Origin: JALZOC01 sp031361295 | GTDB lineage: Bacteria > Acidobacteriota > Vicinamibacteria > Vicinamibacterales > 2-12-FULL-66-21 | Assembly: GCA_031361295.1 (NCBI GenBank) | Contig: JANMCN010000142.1 | Coordinates: 1 to 31,401 of the forward strand | Reading direction: 5' to 3' | DNA: 31,401 bases | In this document: piece by piece, positions 1 to 7,073 of the stretch | Position numbering within the stretch: the stretch's first letter is position 1 | Layout of the letters: each line of letters opens with the position of its first letter | Notes under the pieces: model-generated | What the model was told of the DNA's origin: nothing | What the model saw: only the letters and a program-made list of their open reading frames with translations | Databases searched by the model: none | Translations under genes and position numbers: made by a program

Positions 1-283
1 CTTCGTCCCCATCCCGTTCTCCGAAATGATCGACGGTGCCACCGGGCGGACCGCCGTGCGGCTCGTGGACGTGTCATCCACCCGCTACGCGATCGCGCGG
101 CGCTACATGATCCGTCTCCGCCGCGACGACATCGACGATCCGCACGAAGTCGCCAGGCTCGCGAAGAGCGCGAATCTCACCGAGGAGGAATTCCGCCGCG
201 AGTTCGAGTATCTGGTCGCGGCCGAACCGCCACCGCTGATGATGGACGAACACGGCGAGCGGGCCGGGACCGCCGCACATTGA
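1..283 (+). CDS. 6-phosphofructokinase, C-terminal end (partial)
   Basis: This is the 3' end of a gene that starts before the window; the open frame runs from base 2 to the TGA at 281-283, giving about 93 residues. The visible part has the C-terminal pattern of PfkA-type phosphofructokinases: a VPIPFSEM segment followed by DGATGRTAVRLVDV, then a run of SxRYAIARRYMIRLRRDD and an EEFRREFEYL tail. The enzyme phosphorylates fructose 6-phosphate in cytoplasmic glycolysis. The ATP- and substrate-binding residues lie upstream and cannot be seen, so ATP versus pyrophosphate dependence cannot be decided here. The next gene starts 41 bases downstream on the same strand, so co-transcription is possible. 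Family assignment is from recognised C-terminal sequence, not from a search. Confidence 0.8.
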   Translation, partial: FVPIPFSEMIDGATGRTAVRLVDVSSTRYAIARRYMIRLRRDDIDDPHEVARLAKSANLTEEEFRREFEYLVAAEPPPLMMDEHGERAGTAAH

Positions 284-324
284 CGGCGTACCGCGCTCGC
301 GGGGAGGCGCGGAGAAGTTCGACC

Positions 325-1242
325 ATGTCGTGGATGCTCTCCCTGGCGATCGCCGCCCTGCCGCTCGCGCTCGCGGCGTCAGGCCCCGGCGCGCCCGCGG
401 TGCATCGGCAGCCGGAGCCGCCGGTGCGCACGGTCTACGTCACCGTCACCGGTAAGATGGGCCAGGCCGTGCCGGATCTCGGTACGGCGGACTTCATCGT
501 CAAGATCGGCGGCAAGCCGCGGGAGGTGGTGCACGTGGAGCCCGCGACCGCTCCGCTGCGGATTGCCGTCATTGTCGATGACAACGGGACCGGCATCTTC
601 CGGTACGGCGTCGGCAAGTTCATCGAGCGGCTGCAGGGGCACGCCGAGTTCGCGATCAGCAAGGTCAACGGGCAGACACAGAAGCTCGTCGACTACACGG
701 CCGATGGCCGGGAGCTGAGCGAAGCCATCGCGCTCCTGACCGCCCGGCCCGAGACGGCGGACGGCGGGCAGCTGCTCGAAGGGATCGCGGAAACGGCGCG
801 AGACTTCAAGAACAGCCGCGCGCGCCGCGGCGTCATCGTCGCGCTCACCGTCGGCGGCGAGGAGCACAGCACGCTGCCGGCCCACCATGTGCTCGACGAG
901 CTTCGCAAGAGCGGCGCCGCGCTGCACGTCGTCTCCGTGTCGGGCTCGGCATTGCGATCGACGGTCGCGATCCAGAAGCCCTCGGCGCTGCTCGGGGAAA
1001 ACCTGAACCTGAGCGAGGTCCTTGGCGAAGGGCCGAAGCAGTCGGGGGGAACCCGCGGGGAAATCGTCGCGACGGCGGGACTCGTGAGCGGACTGCAGCA
1101 GCTCGCGCAGGCATTGCTCCACAGCCAGTACGCCGTGTCCTACTCCGAGCCCGCCGGCGAAAAGGCGTCCGACCGGATCAACGTGGCCGTCCGGGTGCCT
1201 GGCGCGACCGTGCTCGCGCCGACCCGCATTCCTGACAGGTAG
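325..1242 (+). CDS. VWFA-related exported protein
   Basis: Protein of 305 residues. The frame is open from a TTG at 280, but I chose the ATG at 325: GGAGA lies at 311-315, nine bases before it, and this start gives a clean signal peptide (MSWMLSLAIAALPLALAASG, cleavage near residue 20). The mature part has the layout of acidobacterial VWFA-related proteins: a short beta segment (VYVTVTGKMGQAVPDLGTAD) with the DFxVxxxGxxxEV theme, then a Rossmann-like region beginning RIAVIVDDNG and ending in VVSVSG. The usual DxSxS metal site is replaced by DDNGT, so it may not bind metal like a true VWA domain. An exported or periplasmic protein-binding role is the most that can be said. It is convergent with the creatininase gene, leaving only six bases between stops. 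Confidence 0.7.
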   Translation: MSWMLSLAIAALPLALAASGPGAPAVHRQPEPPVRTVYVTVTGKMGQAVPDLGTADFIVKIGGKPREVVHVEPATAPLRIAVIVDDNGTGIFRYGVGKFIERLQGHAEFAISKVNGQTQKLVDYTADGRELSEAIALLTARPETADGGQLLEGIAETARDFKNSRARRGVIVALTVGGEEHSTLPAHHVLDELRKSGAALHVVSVSGSALRSTVAIQKPSALLGENLNLSEVLGEGPKQSGGTRGEIVATAGLVSGLQQLAQALLHSQYAVSYSEPAGEKASDRINVAVRVPGATVLAPTRIPDR

Positions 1243-1248
1243 CCTCGC

Positions 1249-2043
1249 CTATCGGGGCGGCATCGCCGCAAATGTGCGGTCGATGTTGTCGAGCAGGGCG
1301 AGCGTCGAGCGCACCCCGGCCTCCAAATACCGCTCGCCGATGGCGGCGGTCGACTTTCGGGGGTCGCCCCACGTCCCCGATTTCGTCGCCCAGTGCACCG
1401 AGCCAGGGTTGCTGAAGAAGAACGCGGCGTGCACGGCGCCGATGTTCGGGACCGTGAACGCGGGGAATGGCGGAAACTCGGGGGCGGCCTTGTCGAGGTC
1501 CACGAGGTCCGGATTGATGGCCATGACCGCCGATGTCTCCGCCAGGTTCGCGTGAAGTCCGTTCTTCAGTCCCGAGAACTCCGCGACTTCGGCCTCGGTG
1601 AGGGCGTCCCAGTAGTTCACCGGGAACGCCTTCGTCCCCTTTGGCATCCGCTCGGCAGCCGTCGCGCATGCGTACGCGATGGCGTACGTGTTGTCGTAGT
1701 GGCCGTTCAGGAAGATGATCCGACGGAAGCCTGAGGCCGCGAACGACGCGCATAGATCCTCCACCAGCGCCATGAACGTCGGGATGCGGATGTGGACCAG
1801 GCCGGTGAAGCCCACGTGCGGATACGACAGTGTGTACGCCAGCGGCGGCGCGACCACGGCGCCGATCGAGGGGGCGACTCGTCGGGCGATTTCGTTCGGT
1901 ATCAGGACGTCGGTCGCGAGCGGGCCGTGGGGGCCGTGCTGCTCGGTGGCGCCGGTCGGGACGATCACCGTGTCGTGCACCTTCAGAAACGCTTCCACCT
2001 CGGGGTTGGTCATTTCTCCGAGGAACACCGTCGCTGGTTTCAT
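1249..2043 (-). CDS. Creatininase-family amidohydrolase
   Basis: Protein of 264 residues. The start at 2043 is preceded by a GGAGAG ribosome-binding site; the upstream in-frame ATG at 2103 has none and would add a non-homologous tail. The metal-site motif of creatininases is intact: GATEQHGPHGPLATD at 31-45 supplies E34, H36 and D45, and NGHYDN at 113-118 supplies H115 with D117 where creatininase has Glu. HANLAETS (164-171) and a late GTWGDP are also typical. The family hydrolyses cyclic or linear amides (creatinine, guanidino and formamide compounds, mycofactocin precursor peptide), so substrate cannot be named. No signal peptide is seen, so it should act in the cytoplasm. It lies 66 bases downstream of the MetE-like gene on the same strand and is probably co-transcribed. 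Confidence 0.85.
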   Translation of the reverse strand: MKPATVFLGEMTNPEVEAFLKVHDTVIVPTGATEQHGPHGPLATDVLIPNEIARRVAPSIGAVVAPPLAYTLSYPHVGFTGLVHIRIPTFMALVEDLCASFAASGFRRIIFLNGHYDNTYAIAYACATAAERMPKGTKAFPVNYWDALTEAEVAEFSGLKNGLHANLAETSAVMAINPDLVDLDKAAPEFPPFPAFTVPNIGAVHAAFFFSNPGSVHWATKSGTWGDPRKSTAAIGERYLEAGVRSTLALLDNIDRTFAAMPPR

Positions 2044-2109
2044 CGCTTTTCTCTCCGACACGGGACGCGCACGTTCACGGCACGTCGCCGACCCGCAGCC
2101 CACCGAGCG

Positions 2110-3333
2110 TCAGGCCTGGCGGCGGGCCTCGGGCGCAGCGGTCTTCGGGACGATATCGATCTGCAGCGCGGGATCGGCCGCCGGAATATACGCCTGCTCC
2201 AGGCCGAGCTCGCCGCGGACGATGTTGGCGCCCTGCGCAATCGCGCTGGCCTTGTAGAAGGCGATTTCGCGGTTGCAGCCCTGGCGCCCGAACCCGCAAT
2301 CACTCGACACGATGAGCTGCGCCGGGTCGATGTGCACGAGCGCCGTCCGAATTGCCGAGGCGACCTCCTCCGCGCGATCCGCCTGCAGCGTCCGGTGGCT
2401 GACCGCCCCGATGCAGATTTTCTTGGGCAGCTTGCCCTTGTACCGGCCGAACAGTTCGATGTTCCTGAAGTCGCGGTCGCGGGTTTCGATCGTCCAGACG
2501 TCGCCGCGCATCTCGTTCAGGTAGAGCTCGAAGGACGCCTCATAGCTCGTGTCTTCCATCACGCGCTGCATGTTCGGGTTGCCCCAGCACGTGTGGATCC
2601 AGATTTCGACGTCGTCGAGCCCCCGCACCTCGCGGTTGTAACACTCGATCATGAACTTGACCTGCTCATGATCCGCGCCGAACGTGTTCGCCATGAAGTG
2701 GAGGGTCGGCTCCTCGATCTGGATGCAGCGGCAGCCGGCGTCGCGGAGCGCGAGCAGCTCGGTGTTCATGGCGACGGCCATGTCCCACAGCACCTCACGG
2801 CTGTCCTTGTATTTGTCGGTGTGGATATCGAGGAAGAGCCCCATCACCTGCGAGCAGCACGTCCCGAAGCGCACGGGCTTCCGGGACTTGCTCTGGGCTA
2901 TTCGCCAGATCTTCGGGTAGTCGAGGGGCCGGTGCTCGATCGTGCCGGTGACGTGCGGCCAGCGCCAGCCGGTATAGATCTCGTTCAGCAACGTGCCCGG
3001 AGGGTATTTCAGCCACGGACTGCGCGTTTCTTCGGACTGGAGCACGTCCCCCTCGAACCCGGTCCAGCGATGGAGCGGGTAGTGGTGCCAGCTCCGCCCT
3101 CCGAAGTCCTCGTCGCAATGGAAATCGCCGTGCGTCAGGATGTCGAGGCCTGCCCGCTCCTGGTCGCTCGTGACCACGGCCAGCGCGTCCTGGAACTTCT
3201 CGCGGAAGCGGATGTCCTGCATGCACGTATCGAGCGGCTTGGCCCACATGCTCATGTCGAACCACCGCGGGCGGGGCCATGAGCCGGTGACCGTGCTCGG
3301 CAGGATGAGATCTTTCGTGACAGTGAAGGCCAT
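2110..3333 (-). CDS. Cobalamin-independent methionine synthase (MetE) core-like protein
   Basis: Protein of 407 residues, about the length of the catalytic C-terminal half of MetE (full MetE is about 750). The start at 3333 gives MAFTVTKDLILPSTVTGSWPRP, matching the TTxIGSxP opening of the family, with GAGGTG just upstream; the open frame reaches 3420 but that extension looks non-homologous. Zinc-ligand motifs are visible: IHTCWGN (H247, C249), a Glu in the TIETRDR strand (E283) and SSDCGFG (C346). IQIEEPTLHF at 205-214 is the equivalent of the MetE IQIDEPALRE strand. Such short MetE-like proteins transfer methyl groups to thiols, but the methyl donor may be methylcobalamin-like or a xenobiotic thioether rather than methyl-tetrahydrofolate. 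Spacing from C249 to E283 and C346 is longer than in E. coli MetE, so it is a divergent subfamily. It probably leads a two-gene operon with the creatininase. Confidence 0.75.
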   Translation of the reverse strand: MAFTVTKDLILPSTVTGSWPRPRWFDMSMWAKPLDTCMQDIRFREKFQDALAVVTSDQERAGLDILTHGDFHCDEDFGGRSWHHYPLHRWTGFEGDVLQSEETRSPWLKYPPGTLLNEIYTGWRWPHVTGTIEHRPLDYPKIWRIAQSKSRKPVRFGTCCSQVMGLFLDIHTDKYKDSREVLWDMAVAMNTELLALRDAGCRCIQIEEPTLHFMANTFGADHEQVKFMIECYNREVRGLDDVEIWIHTCWGNPNMQRVMEDTSYEASFELYLNEMRGDVWTIETRDRDFRNIELFGRYKGKLPKKICIGAVSHRTLQADRAEEVASAIRTALVHIDPAQLIVSSDCGFGRQGCNREIAFYKASAIAQGANIVRGELGLEQAYIPAADPALQIDIVPKTAAPEARRQA

Positions 3334-3402
3334 GCACACCTCGAATGAACAAGCCGGATGCCAGCCATGAAGATACAACAGTGGGAGGCCCGGATTCTCC
3401 TT

Positions 3403-3432
3403 TTGACCGTGCGCGGGCAAAACGGCGAGAAT
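3403..3432 (+). promoter_or_regulatory. Candidate promoter for the TIM-barrel gene
   Basis: TTGACC at 3403-3408 and GAGAAT at 3427-3432 are separated by 18 bases, an acceptable sigma-70-like pair. It lies in the 158-base gap between the divergent MetE-like gene and the TIM-barrel gene and would give a leader of about 50 bases. The -10 box is a weak match, so this is tentative. Confidence 0.3.
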
Positions 3433-3491
3433 GCGATCACCGCGACGACACGTCAGCCGTTCCGCGCGCCGGAGAGAAGGACAGGACGATT

Positions 3492-4637
3492 ATGAGTGAC
3501 ACGACTGCACACGGCGGGGGCCTCGACCGCCGCGACTTTTTCAGGACCGCCGGAGCCGGGCTCACGGCCGCGGGCGTGCTGCTGACGCCAGGACAACAGG
3601 CCGCCGCGCAGGCGACCGCCGAAAAGGATCGTCTCGCGCGCATCGCGTCGAACTCCTATCCGATCCGGTACATCTTCAAAATGCGCGGGACCGGCGGCCG
3701 TGGCGCCCCCGCTGCGCCTCCGAATCCTGCGCGCTCGCCGGTCAACGGGGGCGTCTCGCGAGAAGAGATGAAGAAGAAATACGGGGAAATCACCATGCTC
3801 GATTTCCCGCAGTTCACCAAGGATACGTTCCCTGGCGTGACCCGCATGGACGTGTTCTCCGGCCTGTTCGGGGACGTGACGGACGACAGCATGTTCGCGG
3901 GCCCGACGTTCGATCCGTCGACCCCTTCAGGCAAGAAGTGGCTCGACAGGTTCGCCGAGACACTCGTGCGGACCGGAACGAAAGTGCAGCACATCTCGAA
4001 CAATGCCCCCAACGACCTCGCGGGGCCCGATGACGCGCTTCGCAAGGCCGGCGTGGAGGTTGGCAAGAAGTGGCTAGACGGCGCGGCCATCCTCGGAGCG
4101 AAGTCGGTGCGGATGAACTCCCCGCGCGCGCTCGGCCCGAGCATCAGGCCGCAGGCCGCGATCGATCCGAAGAACGGCTACCCCAAGAACGACGACATCG
4201 TGCCCTACCTGGCCAGCGCGATCGAGTCCTACAAGGAAATGGCGGACTACGGGGGAAATCTCGGCATCCGCGTGACGATCGAGAATCACTGGGGGCTCGC
4301 GGCCGATCCCATCAACGTGCGCGCGATCATCGACGAAGTCAACCATCCGTACTGCGAGGCGTCGCCCGATTTCTGCAACTGGGAATACGACTACATGCTG
4401 GTGAGCGGGCTGAAGGCGCTGGCCCCGTACTCCCACACGAACGTGCACGCGAAGTATTGGGACCGATGGGGGACGAAGAACGACGTCCAGCGCTCCGTCC
4501 GCATCATGCTGGCGGCCGGGTTCAAAGGGACGTTCGCGCTCGAGTACGAAGAGGGGCCGCTGAACGGCGTCGAGGGGGCGAAGTACTTGTTCAAGGAGGT
4601 CCTTGCGGCCTTGACCTCGCCGACGCCGGTGATTTAG
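3492..4637 (+). CDS. Tat-exported sugar phosphate isomerase/epimerase-like TIM-barrel protein
   Basis: Protein of 381 residues. I chose the ATG at 3492, which has AGGA five bases upstream and produces a twin-arginine signal (RRDFFRTAGAGLTAAGVLL, residues 13-31). An insert rich in Gly, Pro and Arg (residues 66-82) separates the signal from the barrel. The xylose isomerase-like AP2 barrel is recognisable from its metal-site positions: TIENHWG (E264), SPDFCNW (D293), NVHAKYW (H319) and ALEYEEG (E351 or E353). Members isomerise or epimerise free, keto or phosphorylated sugars and inositols; export by Tat argues for a free sugar or keto-sugar outside the cytoplasm. It lies beside a DUF1080 gene and a Gfo/Idh remnant, a combination often linked to 3-keto-glycoside metabolism. 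Exact substrate is unknown. Confidence 0.8.
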   Translation: MSDTTAHGGGLDRRDFFRTAGAGLTAAGVLLTPGQQAAAQATAEKDRLARIASNSYPIRYIFKMRGTGGRGAPAAPPNPARSPVNGGVSREEMKKKYGEITMLDFPQFTKDTFPGVTRMDVFSGLFGDVTDDSMFAGPTFDPSTPSGKKWLDRFAETLVRTGTKVQHISNNAPNDLAGPDDALRKAGVEVGKKWLDGAAILGAKSVRMNSPRALGPSIRPQAAIDPKNGYPKNDDIVPYLASAIESYKEMADYGGNLGIRVTIENHWGLAADPINVRAIIDEVNHPYCEASPDFCNWEYDYMLVSGLKALAPYSHTNVHAKYWDRWGTKNDVQRSVRIMLAAGFKGTFALEYEEGPLNGVEGAKYLFKEVLAALTSPTPVI

Positions 4638-4640
4638 CCC

Positions 4641-4934
4641 TCAATCGGCGAACGGCGAGGCCGCGGGACCTCCGGGGCAGTCCGGCCACGCCACGGTGTC
4701 GGGGCGCTGCTCCCTCGCGGAATCGTACGCGGCCAAGGCAACAACCCTGAACGACGTGCGCGCATCCTCGATGGTCGCCGCCGGCGGGCGGTTCTGTTCC
4801 AGAGACTCGATGAGGTGGGCGAGCGGAAACGGGGCCGGAGGTGCGTACGGCTGTTCCGACTGGCGTTCGTAGACCCAGTCCGGAGCCCCCGCCGCCAGCA
4901 CGGCGCGCCCGGGCGCGATTAGATCGCGCGCGGT
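4641..4934 (-). pseudogene. 3' remnant of a Gfo/Idh/MocA-family oxidoreductase
   Basis: Reading the minus strand, the last 97 codons before the TGA at 4641-4643 look like the C-terminal end of a Gfo/Idh/MocA protein: an RDLIAPGR strand, a PDWVYE strand, then the characteristic closing helices LAHLIESLEQNRPPAATIEDA and TSFRVVALAAYDSAREQRP. The NAD-binding Rossmann domain is missing; the frame continues open only as antisense of the DUF1080 gene, which has no similarity. No start codon with a ribosome-binding site is evident. I read it as the surviving 3' end of an oxidoreductase gene deleted at its 5' side. It sits tail-to-tail with the TIM-barrel gene. The call rests on recognising the C-terminal pattern by eye, so it needs a protein search. 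Confidence 0.5.
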
Positions 4935-4960
4935 CTGCGAACGTCGGTGGGCGGAGGCGG

Positions 4961-4969
4961 TGCTACAAT
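4961..4969 (+). promoter_or_regulatory. Extended -10 promoter of the DUF1080 gene
   Basis: TG-C-TACAAT at 4961-4969 is an extended -10 box; TACAAT itself is at 4964-4969 and is followed by CCCCGCG. Transcription would begin near 4976, just ahead of the AAGGAG ribosome-binding site at 4981-4986. No convincing -35 box is present, as is common with extended -10 promoters. The same TACAATCCCCG string occurs ahead of the GlcD-like gene at 22656. Confidence 0.5.
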
Positions 4970-4991
4970 CCCCGCGCGTCAAGGAGCCGAG

Positions 4992-5750
4992 ATGACTCAC
5001 ATGCGATGGGCCGGAACGCTGATCGTCGCGATGGCTGTTGCAGGAGTTCATAGCGGTGTACGCGCGCAGGCGCCGCCGAAGGGTTTTACCAGGCTGTTCA
5101 ACGGGCACGATCTCACGGGCTGGCGAGGCCGGCAGCCCAACTACAACCCCGCGGAAGAGGCGAAGCTCTCGAAGGCCGAGCTCGAGTCGAAGCAGGCGGA
5201 GTGGAACGCCGCGCGGGACCAGCACTGGAAGGTCGATGCCGCCAAAGGCGAGATCGTCTCCGATGGCCAGAGCCCGCACCTCGCGACGGCGAAGGATTAT
5301 GGAGACTTCGAGTTCCACGTCGACTGGCTGATGGTCAATCACAACGGCGATTCGGGCGTCTACCTGAGGGGATACCCGCAGGTGCAGGTCTGGGATCCGG
5401 ACAATGCGCGCGAAGAACGGAACGGCGCCGGGAAGGGGTCCGGCGCCCTCTGGAACAACAATCCGGACAACCCCGGGAAGTGGCCGCTCGTCAGGGCCGA
5501 CCACGCCGTCGGGGACTGGAACACCTTCCGGATCAGGATGATCGGGTCACGCGTCTGGGTCTGGCTGAACGACAAGGCCACGGTGGAAGGCCAGGTGCTC
5601 GACAACTTCTTCGATCGCACGCAGCCGCTGGTCGCACGCGGCCCCATCGAGCTCCAGACGCACGGTTCGGAAATCCGCTTCCGAAACATCGACGTGCGCG
5701 AGATTCCCGCAAGCGAAGCACGGGCCGCGCTCGACCGCCTGCCGCACTGA
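4992..5750 (+). CDS. DUF1080 / 3-keto-disaccharide hydrolase domain protein
   Basis: Protein of 252 residues, exported. The ATG at 4992 has AAGGAG at 4981-4986 with five bases spacing. Residues 1 to about 25 form a signal peptide ending GVRAQAP. The mature protein is a single concanavalin-like DUF1080 domain: the opening GFTRLFNGHDLTGWRG, the central HNGDSGVYLRG strand and the closing IELQTHGSEIRFRNIDVREI are the usual family signatures. Characterised members hydrolyse 3-keto-glycosides. An insert between residues 50 and 75 rich in Glu, Lys and Ala precedes the HWKVDAAKGEIVSDG strand. An extended -10 promoter lies close upstream. It probably acts in the periplasm or at the surface with the neighbouring TIM-barrel protein. 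Confidence 0.85.
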   Translation: MTHMRWAGTLIVAMAVAGVHSGVRAQAPPKGFTRLFNGHDLTGWRGRQPNYNPAEEAKLSKAELESKQAEWNAARDQHWKVDAAKGEIVSDGQSPHLATAKDYGDFEFHVDWLMVNHNGDSGVYLRGYPQVQVWDPDNAREERNGAGKGSGALWNNNPDNPGKWPLVRADHAVGDWNTFRIRMIGSRVWVWLNDKATVEGQVLDNFFDRTQPLVARGPIELQTHGSEIRFRNIDVREIPASEARAALDRLPH

Positions 5751-5805
5751 CCCCGGGCCGGGTGCGCCGTTCGATCACTCCGGGATCAACGAGGTCGATC
5801 GCCGA

Positions 5806-6837
5806 TCACAGGCGTGTCGTGCTGGCGCGAACGACGAGCTTGTGTGGCAGGGTCACCGACAGCGGGATGTCCCGTTTCCCGTTCAGAAGGTCCAGCAGCA
5901 GGCGCACGGCGTATTCGCCTATCTGCTGCATCGGCTGCGCGATGGTCGTCAGCGGTGGATTCGTATGTGCCGCATAGCGCACGTCGTCGAACCCGACGAC
6001 CGACAGATGCTGCGGCACCTGCAGGTTCCGGCGGCGTGCGGCCCCCAGCGCCCCAATCGCCATCTCGTCGTTGAAACAGAAAATCGCCGTCGGTGGACTG
6101 GAGCGCCCGAGCAGCAGGTCGCCGGCGAGCGAACCGGACTCGATGGTGAAGTCTCCGTGTATGACGAGCAGGTCCTGCTCCGCCCGTTCGGCTTCGGCAG
6201 CCCGCGTGACGCCGAGCAGACGGTCCCGGCTGAGGGGACTCACGAGCGGTCCGGTCACGACGCCGATGCGACGGTGGCCGAGCGCGTACAGGTGGGTCAT
6301 CGCCTCGCCAGCCGCCGCGGCATTGTCGATGTGCACGCTCGGAATGCCGAGCTGGGGACTGAACTCGCAGCCGTTCACGATGGGCGCGCACCCGGCGGGC
6401 GACGACCGGATCAGGTCCGCCGCGGTTTGCGGAAGCCGGTGCCCGAGAAAAATCAGGCCGTCGGCTTCCTTCCGCCGGATCATCAACGCATACCGCTCTT
6501 CCCGCGCTTCATCGTGCTGCGTGTCCCCGAGCAGCACCGCGTAGCCCTCGCTGCTGGCGGTTTCTTCGATCCCGCGAAGAATGAGCGAAAAAAACGGGTT
6601 GGAAATGTCGGGAACGATGACAAGCAGCTGCCCGGAGCGAAGGGTCCGCAGGTGTTTCGCTGCGGAGTTCGGCGCATATCCGAGCACATTCACCGCATCC
6701 ATCACCCGTCGCCGCGTCTCCGGGGACACCACATCCGGCCGACTGAGAACCCTGGAGACGGTGGCGGTCGAGACAGCAGCGTGCTTCGCGACCTGGTAAA
6801 TATTGGACAGGCAGCCCTCCAAAAATGTCGCCATCAT
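5806..6837 (-). CDS. LacI-family transcriptional regulator
   Basis: LacI/GalR regulator, 343 residues from the ATG at 6837. The N-terminal helix-turn-helix and hinge are clear (SNIYQVAKHAAVSTATVSRV, then PDVVSPETRRRVMDAV and LGYAPN). The ligand domain follows: LLVIVPDISNPFFSLILRG, GLIFLGHR, AIFCFNDEMAIGAL, and LSVVGFDDV. The family usually begins just before the Ile-Tyr of the first helix, so the true start may be the CTG at 6808-6810 (giving a protein of 334 residues), which has a strong GGAGGG (6815-6820) four bases upstream; the two ATGs at 6837 and 6834 overlap a TATGAT -10-like box and lack a ribosome-binding site. It probably senses a sugar or sugar acid and controls one of the flanking carbohydrate clusters. 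A palindromic operator candidate lies 43 bases upstream. Confidence 0.88.
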   Translation of the reverse strand: MMATFLEGCLSNIYQVAKHAAVSTATVSRVLSRPDVVSPETRRRVMDAVNVLGYAPNSAAKHLRTLRSGQLLVIVPDISNPFFSLILRGIEETASSEGYAVLLGDTQHDEAREERYALMIRRKEADGLIFLGHRLPQTAADLIRSSPAGCAPIVNGCEFSPQLGIPSVHIDNAAAAGEAMTHLYALGHRRIGVVTGPLVSPLSRDRLLGVTRAAEAERAEQDLLVIHGDFTIESGSLAGDLLLGRSSPPTAIFCFNDEMAIGALGAARRRNLQVPQHLSVVGFDDVRYAAHTNPPLTTIAQPMQQIGEYAVRLLLDLLNGKRDIPLSVTLPHKLVVRASTTRL

Positions 6838-6838
6838 A
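6833..6838 (-). promoter_or_regulatory. Candidate -10 box of the LacI-type gene
   Basis: On the minus strand TATGAT occupies 6838 down to 6833, one base from the sigma-70 consensus. Initiation would fall near 6826, downstream of both ATG candidates and upstream of the GGAGGG at 6820-6815. No good -35 box is visible. If real, it rules out the ATG starts. Confidence 0.35.
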
Positions 6839-6879
6839 CCGGCTCAGCGCTCGGAACCACGCGGAATTGCGCGGACGCT

Positions 6880-6892
6880 CGAAACTGTTTCG
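6880..6892. promoter_or_regulatory. Palindromic operator candidate (CGAAAC-T-GTTTCG)
   Basis: A perfect 6-1-6 inverted repeat, CGAAACTGTTTCG. It resembles half-sites of LacI/GalR-family operators (GAAAC...GTTTC) and lies 43 bases upstream of the regulator's first ATG. An autoregulatory site is the simplest reading; it could also act on the rightward cluster. I saw no second copy in the window. Confidence 0.45.
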
Positions 6893-6964
6893 CACTGCGG
6901 AATGGACCCGGTAAACGGGCGCGGCCCCTCGCTCGTAAGCCCGTCGAAGGCAGTTTCACAGACA

Positions 6965-6999
6965 GTTCCCAGTTCCCAGTTCCCAGTTTCCAGTTTCCA
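6965..6999. repeat. Tandem heptanucleotide array, 5 x GTTYCCA
   Basis: Five tandem units: three GTTCCCA (6965-6985) and two GTTTCCA (6986-6999), with a further GGTTCCA shortly after (7006-7012). The array lies in the non-coding gap between the LacI gene and the esterase remnant. It matches in length and composition the TTCCAGC/GCYGGAA heptad arrays at 18838-18924. Confidence 0.85.
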
Positions 7000-7005
7000 G
7001 GGACA

Positions 7006-7031
7006 GGTTCCAGTGAACTGCCACTGGCACC
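7006..7031. repeat. Inverted repeat next to the heptad array
   Basis: GGTTCCAGTG (7006-7015) and CACTGGCACC (7022-7031) can pair at 9 of 10 positions around a six-base loop. There is no following T-run, so it is not an intrinsic terminator. It starts inside the last heptad-like unit and may be part of the same element. Confidence 0.5.
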
Positions 7032-7073
7032 TGCGAACGGGTTACACGGAACCAGGAAACCAGGATCTGGCTG

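Noticed and set aside
280..324. TTG start at 280 for the VWFA-related gene, overlapping the phosphofructokinase stop
   Set aside because: It lacks a ribosome-binding site and would put an Arg-rich tail before the signal peptide; the ATG at 325 fits better.
1792..3282. A 496-codon open frame on the plus strand opposite the MetE-like gene
   Set aside because: No recognisable domain, Arg/Asp/Val-rich shadow composition, and the minus strand has intact family motifs.
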